25,170 nt of DNA, taken from NCBI GenBank assembly GCA_903944555.1, contig CAJASG010000620.1:1-25170 (forward strand). Reading direction: 5' to 3'. Shown one piece after another: positions 16,115 to 24,031 of the stretch (position 1 is its first letter; the number at the start of each line of letters is the position of its first letter). Origin of the DNA: an uncultured beta proteobacterium. GTDB lineage: Bacteria; Pseudomonadota; Gammaproteobacteria; Burkholderiales; Burkholderiaceae_C. The notes under the pieces are model-generated. The model was not told the origin of the DNA. It saw only the letters and a list, made by a program, of their open reading frames with translations, and ran no database searches. Both the position numbers and the translations under genes were made by a program.

Positions 16115-18802
16115 TTAGTTATCCAGCGGTTTAAGTACCCTTTTCATGGAATATCCGTCTGGATGCGGGAGAATAGAAAATCCCAGGCCGGTCATCAGTC
16201 GCAGCATCTTTTCGTTGTCCGAAAGAACATCTCCAATGATAAATCGATAAGATTTTGCGCGCGCACAATCAATAATGGCATCCATCAAACGGCGACCCAG
16301 TCCAATCTTTTGCCATGCATCGTCAATTGCCAACGCGAACTCCACCGATTCCCCATCCGCTGCCTGGCTGTACCGAGCGTTGCCAATTTGACGTTCCTTG
16401 CCCTGATCACTTATCGTGGCAAGCAGTGCCATTTCTCGATCGTAGTCAACCTGATTGAAGCGAACAATTAAACTCGGCGATATATCCTGAGACGACTCCA
16501 TAAAGCGAAAACGTCGGGACTCGTCAGACATAGATGCCACAAATTCCTGTTCAAGGATCGCGTCTTCAGGTCGCGCAGGGCGAATCGTGATGACGGTGCC
16601 GTCAGAGGTTTGCCATTTTTGGCAGAGATGGGCCGGGTAAGGATGGATGGCCATGTGGGCATATCGATTGACGCCGCTTCCTGCGTTTAGGTCCATCACA
16701 ATGCGTACTTCTGACGCAACCGCCCCATTTTCATCAACAGTAAACGGGTTGATTTCAAGCTCCTTAATGCAGGGTAGTTCGCAAACCATGTTTGAAATAC
16801 CGACTAAAGCCATCTCCAAAGCATCACGATCGGCAGGCGGAAAGTGGCGAAACTGACCCAGACTTTTTGAAACCAGCGTCTGGTCGATCAGGTCACGAGC
16901 TAGAAAGTTGTCCAGTGGAGGAAGGGAAACCGCGCGGTCGCGGAAAAAGCCGGCATTATGCCCACCGGCGCCAAAAGTGATGACTGGTCCAAAAGTCGCA
17001 TCGCGGACAATACCGATCCGCAATTGCCTGGCGTGCGGACGGTCGATATGCGGCTCAATGGTGACGCCAATAACGTTCGTATCCGGGTGAATCTTGCGTA
17101 CCGTGTCAACAATGTCGTTGAAAGCGATACGCACCGCGTCGGCGGTGGTGATATCAAGTCGAATCCCGCCGTCTTCGTGCTTGTACTCAAGGCTCGGCGC
17201 GTCTATCTTCATCGATACCGGAAAGCCAATCTGTTCGGCTAGGAACATGGCTTCGGTGGCGTTGTGCGCCAGCACGGTCTGTGGCACGGGGATGCCAAAG
17301 GTGCGTAGCAATGCCCTGGCTTCAATCGTCGACAGGACTTGCCTACGTTCGCTCAGCAGCGCGTCAACCAATGACTTCGCGTTGTTGCTGCCTCTGCTTT
17401 CCGGGGCACTCGTCGAACTCGGCGTCTGCTGCAGTAGCTTCTGATGCAGATAGTATTTTGAAATGTTGTGAAACAATTGGATGACAGTTTCTGGGGTCCG
17501 AAAAACCGGAATGCCAGCGTCTTCCAATATCTTGCGTGCCTGTGCGATCTGCCCACCGCCCATGAAGCAGCAACAAATAGTGATCCTCTGAATTTTGCTG
17601 ATCTCGACAATCCCGTGGGCAACTTCTTGCGGTTGTGCCAAAGCCAAAGGCGATAGGACCACCAGGATCGCGTGAACATTCGGGTCGCCCGCCAGCGCAC
17701 GAATTGTCGCCAGGTAGCGTTCAGGGTTGGCATCGCCTCCGAGATCAATCGGAATATGGCCCGCCCAATCTTTCGGCAGGAATGCCTTCATGGCAGTGAC
17801 CGTCTCGACATTGAGCTTGGCCAGCGGAATGCCCAACTGATCGGCATAAGCCGCTGCCATGTCACCCGGCCCTGTGCCATTGCTGATGATAGCAAGTTGA
17901 TTGCCGCGCGGATGAAATCCCGAGGCCAGCGCCTTGGCAGCAAAGAAAAGCTGGCTGATGCCTTGCACCCGAACCACGCCGGCGCGGCGGACTGCGGCGT
18001 CAAAGACGCTGAGACTAAAGGCCGCCTGCGTCCGATCGGAATCGTCTTCCTGGTCACCGGCCAAGCTACTGCCCGATTTGAGCATGATGATAGGTTTGAT
18101 GCGAGCGGCAGAGCGCAAAGCGCTCATGAAGTGACGGGCGTTGCGAACTCGCTCGACGTGCATCAGGATGTGTCGAGTACGGTCATCAAAGACCAGGTAA
18201 TCGAGAATGTCCCCAAAGTCGACATCAATTGCTGTGCCCAACGCGACGACCGATGAGACGCCAATCTTGTTCATTGTTGCCCAGTCCAGCACCGATGCAC
18301 ACATGGCACCGGACTGGGCTACAAGGGCCAACTCACCCACAGTAGCATCTATCGCGGTGAAGGTGGCATTGAGCTTGATTTGTGGACGGATGATGCCCAG
18401 AGAATTTGAGCCCAGAAGGCGGACCCCATAAGTTCGCGCAGCGTCCTGTACGCGGCGTTCCAGGGCGCCACTACTGGCACCGATACTGGCCAAATTGGTA
18501 ACGAGGATGGCATAACGTATCCCGGCGCGACCGCACTGCTCAACGAGCTTCAGGATAGTTCGGGGCGCTGTTGTGATGATGGCCAGATCAACGGGGCCGC
18601 GCAACTCTTCGATCGATGCGACGCACGGTTGACCAAGGACTTCGCTGTATTTTGGATTAACTGCCCACAATGCACCTTTGTATCCGCTGGCCAAGACATT
18701 CCTGAAAATGACAGCCCCCGTGGAGTTCGGATTTTCCGAGGCCCCGATAACCGCTACAGATTGGGGCGCCAGGAGGGCGGTCAGGTAATGCGTACTGAAC
18801 AT
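16115..18802 (-). CDS. Pat-type protein lysine acetyltransferase (ADP-forming acyl-CoA synthetase-like region fused to GNAT domain)
   Basis: An 895-residue protein. In order: CoA-binding Rossmann domain (about 8-130, VAVIGASENPNSTG), succinyl-CoA-ligase-like domains (about 150-440), ATP-grasp domain (about 470-705, FPVSMKI ... EDGGIRL ... LEINPF), and a GNAT domain (about 738-895) with the acetyl-CoA motif Q831-x-x-G834-x-G836 and Glu821 as possible base. In true acyl-CoA synthetases (ADP-forming) a phosphorylated His follows the KSG... stretch; the aligned position here is Asp256/Arg257 (DDSDRTQAAF). This resembles PatZ/YfiQ, whose synthetase part only senses acetyl-CoA. It would acetylate lysines of other proteins, typically AMP-forming acyl-CoA synthetases. 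It is convergent with the paa operon; third positions look less GC-rich than in the paa genes. An active synthetase remains possible but less likely. Confidence 0.85.
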   Translation of the reverse strand: MFSTHYLTALLAPQSVAVIGASENPNSTGAVIFRNVLASGYKGALWAVNPKYSEVLGQPCVASIEELRGPVDLAIITTAPRTILKLVEQCGRAGIRYAILVTNLASIGASSGALERRVQDAARTYGVRLLGSNSLGIIRPQIKLNATFTAIDATVGELALVAQSGAMCASVLDWATMNKIGVSSVVALGTAIDVDFGDILDYLVFDDRTRHILMHVERVRNARHFMSALRSAARIKPIIMLKSGSSLAGDQEDDSDRTQAAFSLSVFDAAVRRAGVVRVQGISQLFFAAKALASGFHPRGNQLAIISNGTGPGDMAAAYADQLGIPLAKLNVETVTAMKAFLPKDWAGHIPIDLGGDANPERYLATIRALAGDPNVHAILVVLSPLALAQPQEVAHGIVEISKIQRITICCCFMGGGQIAQARKILEDAGIPVFRTPETVIQLFHNISKYYLHQKLLQQTPSSTSAPESRGSNNAKSLVDALLSERRQVLSTIEARALLRTFGIPVPQTVLAHNATEAMFLAEQIGFPVSMKIDAPSLEYKHEDGGIRLDITTADAVRIAFNDIVDTVRKIHPDTNVIGVTIEPHIDRPHARQLRIGIVRDATFGPVITFGAGGHNAGFFRDRAVSLPPLDNFLARDLIDQTLVSKSLGQFRHFPPADRDALEMALVGISNMVCELPCIKELEINPFTVDENGAVASEVRIVMDLNAGSGVNRYAHMAIHPYPAHLCQKWQTSDGTVITIRPARPEDAILEQEFVASMSDESRRFRFMESSQDISPSLIVRFNQVDYDREMALLATISDQGKERQIGNARYSQAADGESVEFALAIDDAWQKIGLGRRLMDAIIDCARAKSYRFIIGDVLSDNEKMLRLMTGLGFSILPHPDGYSMKRVLKPLDN

Positions 18803-18857
18803 GCTGTATTGATCTCAAAAGAAACTGGAATGACTATATCAACCGATCAATGCGAAC

Positions 18858-18913
18858 GGGCCGCGCCGCAAGGCTAAATGACCAGTATGGTGACATGCCT
18901 TGCGTCGCGGCCC
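18858..18913. repeat. Long inverted repeat (17-bp arms, 22-nt loop)
   Basis: The left arm at 18858-18874 (gggccgcgccgcaaggc) is the reverse complement of the right arm at 18897-18913 except for one base. The very GC-rich stem would be stable as RNA or cruciform DNA. The loop contains an ACCA...TGGT dyad. There is no T-run on either side, so it is not a standard Rho-independent terminator. It lies 55 bp upstream of the acetyltransferase start, between that gene and the paaE-like remnant, and could be a leader hairpin, an operator or a mobile-element end. Confidence 0.75.
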
Positions 18914-18942
18914 TGCCTTACTGGCAATGTTCGCTCAGAGGA

Positions 18943-19150
18943 CCATTGCCACGTTGCCGGTCATCACCTGATCTGCAACAGACGGCGCTGACACCGCCTA
19001 TGCATAAAAAAGGCAGATCCAGGCCAACGGTCACGTCCAGCACATGATCATTCCGGTTGTTTGTACCGCGTGTTGTTTTTCGTTACACACTACCGTTTTC
19101 GCGACATGGCCACCAAAGGGAGTTTCAGGTGGGCCACAGCCATCGCCCCG
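18943..19150 (-). pseudogene. Decayed remnant of a paaE-like ferredoxin domain
   Basis: The reverse complement of this stretch aligns by eye with the C-terminal part of paaE (about 12886-13094). Shared blocks in the same order include GCTGTGGCC, GGTGGCC, CACGCG, CATGTG-TGGACGTG, CTGGATCTGCC, GGCGG-GTC-GCGC and GGTGATGACCGGCA. The copy has several small insertions and deletions (for example a 6-7 nt loss after the GGACGTG block) and stop codons in every frame. The cluster-binding cysteines are largely gone. It therefore cannot encode a working reductase. It could come from a second, lost paa locus or from another oxygenase reductase. Similarity was judged without an alignment program; I estimate it as clear but diverged. 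Confidence 0.65.
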
Positions 19151-19680
19151 ATTGTTGCCATGGTGGGTTAGAGTCGTTTTTATGATCCGAAATGGACAAT
19201 CTCAGCCATCAGGTAACAAGAATCCGAAACATTCCCCACCTGTTGCATGAGAGACGCTGTACCTGGATCCGCATTGCACCAGCAGTTTTTGGCAGGGAAA
19301 AAATCTCAACTTCAATCCAATGACTGCAATCGGAGAGGTCAATCCGAACTATCGACTACGGCTTTGGAGCACGTTGCTGAATGCCACGAACGGCAACTGA
19401 CGGGCGTTGAGCTGGTCCACCAGAAAGCAGACTGTCGTGTAGACCCGCTTTTGGCCTGCAGGAGCCGGCCAGTTTTCTCCAGACCTGCCCTTCAAGTCGC
19501 TACTTCAGTGCTATTGATCCCGCATGGTGAAAAATCTTTCCAACCAGGTACCAGGATCGGCACCAAAATCCGCCCACTGCCGATTCCACCAGATTTTGCA
19601 CAAAGCCCAAAAATGTAGATCAACACCTTGCAATACCGGTATCGGATCGGCGTCTGAAATTTCCGCCGGTTTGGGCTTAG
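19151..19680. other. Gene-poor stretch, no supported gene
   Basis: No open frame here has both a plausible start and recognisable protein content. The longest + frame (19247-19618) has low-complexity, shadow-like composition. On the - strand two short open frames have more protein-like composition (about 19511-19690 containing DPIPVLQGVDL, and about 19350-19505) but are separated by stops and carry no domain I can name. The first loosely resembles linkers that precede HPt domains in hybrid sensor kinases. Taken with the remnants on both sides, the most likely reading is decayed coding DNA. Confidence 0.4.
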
Positions 19681-19920
19681 AACCCCATTGAAGAAGTTCA
19701 CTCGGCAAGACTGGCCATAGAGGAGCTTTCAGAGCTCTTGAAAAATGCAGATTTCGTAGCCCTGCAGCGATTGGCAGAGCTGCGGGAAGTGTTGACCGTT
19801 GTAGTCCCTGAACCTTTGGAAGCATTGGAAGCCACCATGCAAGGACTTGAATTTGAAGCTGCCCTCAGAATTTGCCAGGAAATTGCCGAATCGTTGACTC
19901 CAACGATTCCGAAAAGTTAG
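19681..19920 (+). pseudogene. Orphan C-terminal tail resembling a hybrid sensor histidine kinase (HPt/phosphorelay end)
   Basis: An open frame of 79 codons ending in TAG, with no start codon other than an internal TTG at 19738 and no ribosome site. The helical, acidic-leucine-rich sequence (ELSELLKNADFVALQRLAELREVLTVVV ... ALEATMQGLEFEAALRICQEIAESL) resembles the C-terminal segment that follows receiver or HPt domains in betaproteobacterial hybrid kinases. No phospho-acceptor His or Asp motif is included. It is most simply read as the 3' end of a kinase gene whose 5' part has been removed by rearrangement. An independent small protein cannot be ruled out. Confidence 0.45.
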
Positions 19921-20061
19921 CGGAACTCCATGTCATCCAACACATTGATTGATCCACCATGTAGTCGCCGGCCGAAAATTGACAGTCAGGGGTGCTGCGC
20001 CAACAAGGCTGGTCTTAACGAATCCTGAAATTGCGCTGGGGAGCCCTTTGGGTGACCGCTT

Positions 20062-20129
20062 TATGTCTTCTGCTGAGGGTCAGACTGAAAATTTGGAGGA
20101 CCTCACTTGGCCTTGGATTCAACCGGTCG
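20062..20129 (+). repeat. Dispersed intergenic repeat, copy A
   Basis: This stretch aligns with 20670-20740 on the same strand. Shared blocks include TATGT, CTGCTG, AGGG-CAGAC-GAAAATT, GACC-CAC-TGGCC and CCGGT in the same order and spacing. About 30 bp upstream of copy A and about 90 bp downstream of copy B a further common block, TTGGGTGACCGC, occurs. The copies are too diverged to be recent duplicates. Similar sequences between genes are familiar to me from Comamonadaceae, but I cannot name the family. Confidence 0.5.
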
Positions 20130-20240
20130 CGCGTTTCGGTTGTGGGTCAGGTGTGCCACGGGAGCAGACGTCAGCTGTTTCCAAATGACCGATTAACTTG
20201 GTGTGCAAAGCTGCACCCCATCTCAGGGTTGCGTAGCGGC

Positions 20241-20498
20241 CTAGAAACCATCAATAGTCCAAATGTTCTTATCTTGCCGCGCCAAGTGTGGATAAATCAT
20301 GTTGTGATCAACTTCCAATTCGTGCAACGCCACCAGCACCGCTGCTGGAAATCCAACGCGCAGTTTGTCCCCGGTGTCGTGCTGCAACTCATGTATCAGA
20401 GTAACGAATTCGGGATGCCCCCAAAACAGACTAATTTTCTTCCCGATGTTCGGAAATTTCTCATTCACTGCTTTAAAGTAAATACTATCTTCAATCAT
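20241..20498 (-). CDS. Small hypothetical protein
   Basis: An 85-residue open frame starting with ATG (complement of 20496-20498) and preceded by GAGG about 7 nt upstream, a reasonable ribosome site. The composition is protein-like and balanced (MIEDSIYFKAVNEKFPNIG ... LFWGHPEFVTLIHELQHDTG ... VDHNMIYPHLARQDKNIW). It has no signal peptide or membrane segment, and no domain that I recognise. A HELQHD stretch recalls metal-binding HExxH-like patterns but lacks the second Glu/His arrangement. It is the only convincing intact gene in the decayed zone. It could be a conserved orphan or cargo left by mobile DNA. Confidence 0.5.
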   Translation of the reverse strand: MIEDSIYFKAVNEKFPNIGKKISLFWGHPEFVTLIHELQHDTGDKLRVGFPAAVLVALHELEVDHNMIYPHLARQDKNIWTIDGF

Positions 20499-20941
20499 TT
20501 TTTTGCCTCATTCCAACACAGGCAATTTTGACTCTGCTACCTGACAGCGGGATTAAGGGGAGCTATCGCCACCAGTTGCTTTTTGGACTTCACCTGAAGG
20601 GATCGGACTTGCGGCCCGCATTTTTGAGAGGTGGGTATCGAGCAAGCAAATTGCAAGCCGCTGAGCCTCCTATGTTCCTGCTGCGGAGGGCAGACAGAAA
20701 ATTCGAAAGACCGCACCTGGCCATCAAGAGCCAGCCGGTTCCTCAATTTGTTCGCCCGAAACTTGACGTTGGACCCTTTATCAAATTGGGTGACCGCATT
20801 GCTGCCGGCCACGGGCGCGAACTTCGAGCCCATAGCCGACAACGGCGAATGAGGTGAACTGACGTTCGCAGGCGCTGCCCGGAAAGCAAAAGCTGAGCTT
20901 CAGTTCGCTGATTGGGTTGCCTTGCCTGACGGGCTCAAGCA
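20499..20941. other. Intergenic stretch rich in diverged repeat, left flank of the transposon
   Basis: Two long overlapping open frames occur here on opposite strands (20528-20857 and 20537-20842). Both run through the repeat copy at 20670-20740, neither has a good ribosome site, and neither shows a recognisable domain. They are best read as chance frames in repeat DNA. The stretch ends directly at the outer edge of the transposon terminal repeat. I see no promoter or terminator that I can defend. Confidence 0.45.
20670..20740 (+). repeat. Dispersed intergenic repeat, copy B
   Basis: Second, diverged copy of the element at 20062-20129, same orientation, about 540 bp away from the first with the small hypothetical gene between them. 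See copy A for the shared blocks. Its position within 210 bp of the transposon end may reflect a preference of mobile elements for such non-coding sequence. Confidence 0.5.
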
Positions 20942-21051
20942 GGGGTCCCCTCGTTTTCAGTGCAATAACTGGCGGTACGCAAAGCTAGCACTGGCGCGGG
21001 GGTGGTATTGGTAGATCGTTGATTTCATTGGTTTTCCTGTTCACTTTCAAA
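20942..21051 (+). repeat. Left terminal inverted repeat of the IS1071-like element
   Basis: Starts with GGGGTCCCCTCGTTTTCAGT and runs for about 110 bp. It matches the reverse complement of the right end with two substitutions (positions 66 and 82 of the repeat) and one single-base indel near the inner edge. Tn3-family ends are usually about 38 bp; the long form is a hallmark of IS1071-type elements. It lies downstream of the tnpA stop. Confidence 0.92.
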
Positions 21052-21084
21052 TCCATGATTCGTGGCGTCAAACCGTGATCGGTT

Positions 21085-23997
21085 TCACCCATTGGTCCCA
21101 GTTATCGGCGCACCCTGCGAGGGCAGGATTTGATCGGCATAACGGTCAACTGGGAAGCGAAACACTCCCCGCAAGTTGATGCTCTCCAGCCTGGTGGGAG
21201 CAATCTTCCCAATCAACTCCGGCGGAATTACTTGGCGTCGGTTCGACCAGCGATCCAGTACCGCCTGCATTTGCGTTGTGTTCCAGGCCATCACGATGTT
21301 GGCCATCAGGCTCAACGCGTCGGCCACGGCCTGCATTTCATCAACACGTTTGGCTTGCGCCGGGCTGATCCGGCCGGTGTAAATTGCCCGCTTGAGCGCA
21401 TTGACCGCCTCACCTCGATTGAGCACCCGGCGCAATTCGTTTCTGAAAGCGTCCTTAACAAAGTAGTCCGCCAGGAACGTCGTTCGCAGCAATCGACCCA
21501 ACTGCACGCCAGCGTCATAGATCGGATCGCCCTGGGCGGCAGAGCCAAACCGTGCCAAAGCTGCCACCGCACTGGCATGGCCACTCATCACGGATGCTGC
21601 CAAGTGCACCAGACTGTCCCAATGCTTTTCGATCAAGGCAATGTCGATGTTGGCCTCGCACACTGCCTTTATCTCTTCTGGCACCTTGGTACCGCGAGGC
21701 ACGAACAGATGTCGCTGCTTCAATTCTTTCAACCGCGGGCACAGATCAAAGCCCAACAGCTTGGCCAGCGCCATGGCAAAGTCGGTGTAGCCGTGGGTGT
21801 CCACCGCCAGTTGACTGGTCTCCAGCCGCTCGTGGCGGATGACGCCTTCGATGGCCACGCCCGCCTGGCGCTCATTAAGCACGAACGGCTGGGCGTGGAA
21901 GATCCCCCAACGGTCCCGCACATGGGAGTAAATGCCGACGGAAGGCGTATTGCGCCGGGGGTCGAGTCGGGCCTGCCAAACCCGTTTGGTGGTCTCCATG
22001 CTCATCATGTCAGACGACGCCAAATCCGAGCGACCCCAAGTGGCAGCAATCGGGTGGCGTTGCATGAATTCCAATACCGCCTGGCAGGCCTGACTCAGGC
22101 GACGTTCGTCCCGCGCCCAGCGCATGGCCTGGCGGATGCTGGTGGCAGACAGTTGTGGGATCATGCGCGCGCACTCGACAGCCGTCAGACTGGTGCCGTG
22201 GGCCATGATGCCGGCATAGACCATCAGCAACTCGTCGGTAGAGCGCGGCTCCCGCCCGAGCATGATCCAGCTAAATCGCACCTGAGCGTCAACGGCCAGA
22301 ATCACTTCTGGTAACTGCACCTCACCAATACGGTGATCCAGAGCTGCCCGTAGCTTGGTCACTTCTGGGTCTTCGTCTTCAGCGGGGAGAGCTGAGAGAT
22401 GGAGCTCATCGTCGACGCGCAGTGCACCACAGCGCGCCGCCTCGGCCACCGCCTCTACACCGGCAGTTACTCTTTCCAGTAATGGCTTCAAGAATGTGGC
22501 CGCCTTGCCTGGCAAGGGTAGACGGGCATAGTGCTTCTTGGACTCGTCTTTCCAGCGCTCATCCGTGAAGAACAAGCGTGCACGGCCCCTAAAGCTCAGG
22601 CTGTGTTCGATCCAAACCGAGCCATTGCGCACCGCGCGGCGCAGGGCAAACAAGGTCCCCACCTCCAACGCCTGAAACGCCCGCTCCCGGTCTGGACTAG
22701 AAATCGAACCCTGCCAAACCCTTCCCAGACTTGGGGCCACAACATCGTCGGGCAGCATTCTGGAACTTTTGAGATAAAGCCCTTGCAGCTTGGCCAAGGA
22801 TTCGATGGCCGGATGCTCGCCGGTGGCCTGCCACGGGAGTTTTGCAATGGCGACGAGCAGCGACCGCACGGGTCGAATGCCATCTATCAAGCCTTCGCGT
22901 ACCAGGGAGGCCCTGCTCGGTGGTTTGCGTTTTTGGGTTTCGGTGACCAAGGCTTCAAGACCTGCCCGTAGTTCGACATCGGGCACGGCAACATTGGCGC
23001 TCAAGGCCTCCACTTCACCCAGCAGCGTTTTGTACATTGCGGCCCAGTTGACGGTGGCGGGGACCTCGGCGGCAGCCTGACGCCACAGATCGGCGATCCT
23101 GCGCTGAACCATCAAAATCAATTGGTCTGTCGTGGTGAACAGGCAGTACCGCAGAAAGCAGGCCACCTCCACGGTGCGCGCTGGCTCCTTGATCTTGGCT
23201 CCGGCAGATGGTGGCCTGGAGACCAGTCGGCGCGCGTAGCGGCGCAAGATGAGATCGGGGATGTCTGCCAGGTGTTTATGAACGTCCAGCGCGTACAGCA
23301 GGTTGATGCGTTCCAGTACCTCGCTGATTTGGCGGGTTGAGTGCTTGGCCGGTGCTGCCCACAGCCAGCTTTGTTGGGTTTGCCCATCTGGGCGCAGTTC
23401 TGCCACCGTGGTTCGCCACCGATCAAGGGCTGCTGCATCGACGCTGGCGGCGATGGCGGCACCTGTTTCCGCCTCGAGCTGGGTGAGTGCGCTCGCAATC
23501 AAGGACCGGATGGCTCGCTCGTGCACGATCACCAGCTTGTTCTTGTACAACCATTGGCGGGCCCTCACCAGCAGTTGATCGCGGTCGGCGCAACGGGCCA
23601 CTTCGTCCCGCAGTTCACGCACCAGGGAGCGGCGTTGGTGCTCGCTCATCCAGCGAAAACCCAGGACCGTGCAGGCCAGCTGCTGGTGGTCAAACAGCGT
23701 CTTTTCACGGCCATACAGTGTGCGCAGCGAAGCCACATCAGGGGTGGCAATGCCAAGTTCCTCGCTCAAGTGGCGCCATAGGAAGACGGGAATCACCCGA
23801 AACGCATAAAGCAAGCGGCCACTCATGCGCAGGAAACCGATGTGCAGCGCCAAGCCCAGCTTGTGAGCGTCACCGCGGCGCGTGCTGATTGCCTCGCGCT
23901 CAGCACCATCGAACGTGAAAAACGCCTTCATCTCGAAGTCGCTGATATCGCGGGGCAGCTCGTGCAAGCCCAAAAACGTCGTCTGCCAACCCTGCAT
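21085..23997 (-). CDS. tnpA: Tn3-family transposase TnpA
   Basis: A 970-residue DDE transposase that carries out replicative transposition at the terminal repeats. The N-terminal half is the Tn3-type DNA-binding region (DUF4158-like: FFTFDGAEREAI ... GIATPDVASLRTLYGREKTLFDHQ). The catalytic core contains Asp663 (ASSDMMSMETT), Asp733 (DTHGYTDFAMALAKLLGF) and Glu863 (LNRGEAVNALKRAIYTGRI) by residue count. The length is full for the family with no stop or frameshift, so the gene appears intact. A TTG at 24009 is in frame, but the ATG at 23997 has GAGG about 8 nt upstream and yields 2913 bp, the IS1071 tnpA size as I remember it. Confidence 0.95.
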   Translation of the reverse strand: MQGWQTTFLGLHELPRDISDFEMKAFFTFDGAEREAISTRRGDAHKLGLALHIGFLRMSGRLLYAFRVIPVFLWRHLSEELGIATPDVASLRTLYGREKTLFDHQQLACTVLGFRWMSEHQRRSLVRELRDEVARCADRDQLLVRARQWLYKNKLVIVHERAIRSLIASALTQLEAETGAAIAASVDAAALDRWRTTVAELRPDGQTQQSWLWAAPAKHSTRQISEVLERINLLYALDVHKHLADIPDLILRRYARRLVSRPPSAGAKIKEPARTVEVACFLRYCLFTTTDQLILMVQRRIADLWRQAAAEVPATVNWAAMYKTLLGEVEALSANVAVPDVELRAGLEALVTETQKRKPPSRASLVREGLIDGIRPVRSLLVAIAKLPWQATGEHPAIESLAKLQGLYLKSSRMLPDDVVAPSLGRVWQGSISSPDRERAFQALEVGTLFALRRAVRNGSVWIEHSLSFRGRARLFFTDERWKDESKKHYARLPLPGKAATFLKPLLERVTAGVEAVAEAARCGALRVDDELHLSALPAEDEDPEVTKLRAALDHRIGEVQLPEVILAVDAQVRFSWIMLGREPRSTDELLMVYAGIMAHGTSLTAVECARMIPQLSATSIRQAMRWARDERRLSQACQAVLEFMQRHPIAATWGRSDLASSDMMSMETTKRVWQARLDPRRNTPSVGIYSHVRDRWGIFHAQPFVLNERQAGVAIEGVIRHERLETSQLAVDTHGYTDFAMALAKLLGFDLCPRLKELKQRHLFVPRGTKVPEEIKAVCEANIDIALIEKHWDSLVHLAASVMSGHASAVAALARFGSAAQGDPIYDAGVQLGRLLRTTFLADYFVKDAFRNELRRVLNRGEAVNALKRAIYTGRISPAQAKRVDEMQAVADALSLMANIVMAWNTTQMQAVLDRWSNRRQVIPPELIGKIAPTRLESINLRGVFRFPVDRYADQILPSQGAPITGTNG

Positions 23998-24031
23998 CGT
24001 GAACCTCAAAAGTGGGAGGCCACGATACCCG

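Noticed and set aside
19247..19618. 123-codon + strand open frame in the decayed zone
   Set aside because: It has no ribosome site and no domain, and lies opposite equally open short - strand frames; it is more likely chance openness in degraded DNA.
20528..20857. Overlapping open frames on both strands left of the transposon
   Set aside because: Both cross the repeat copy at 20670-20740, neither has a good start, and translated repeat DNA of this kind is often mis-annotated as protein.
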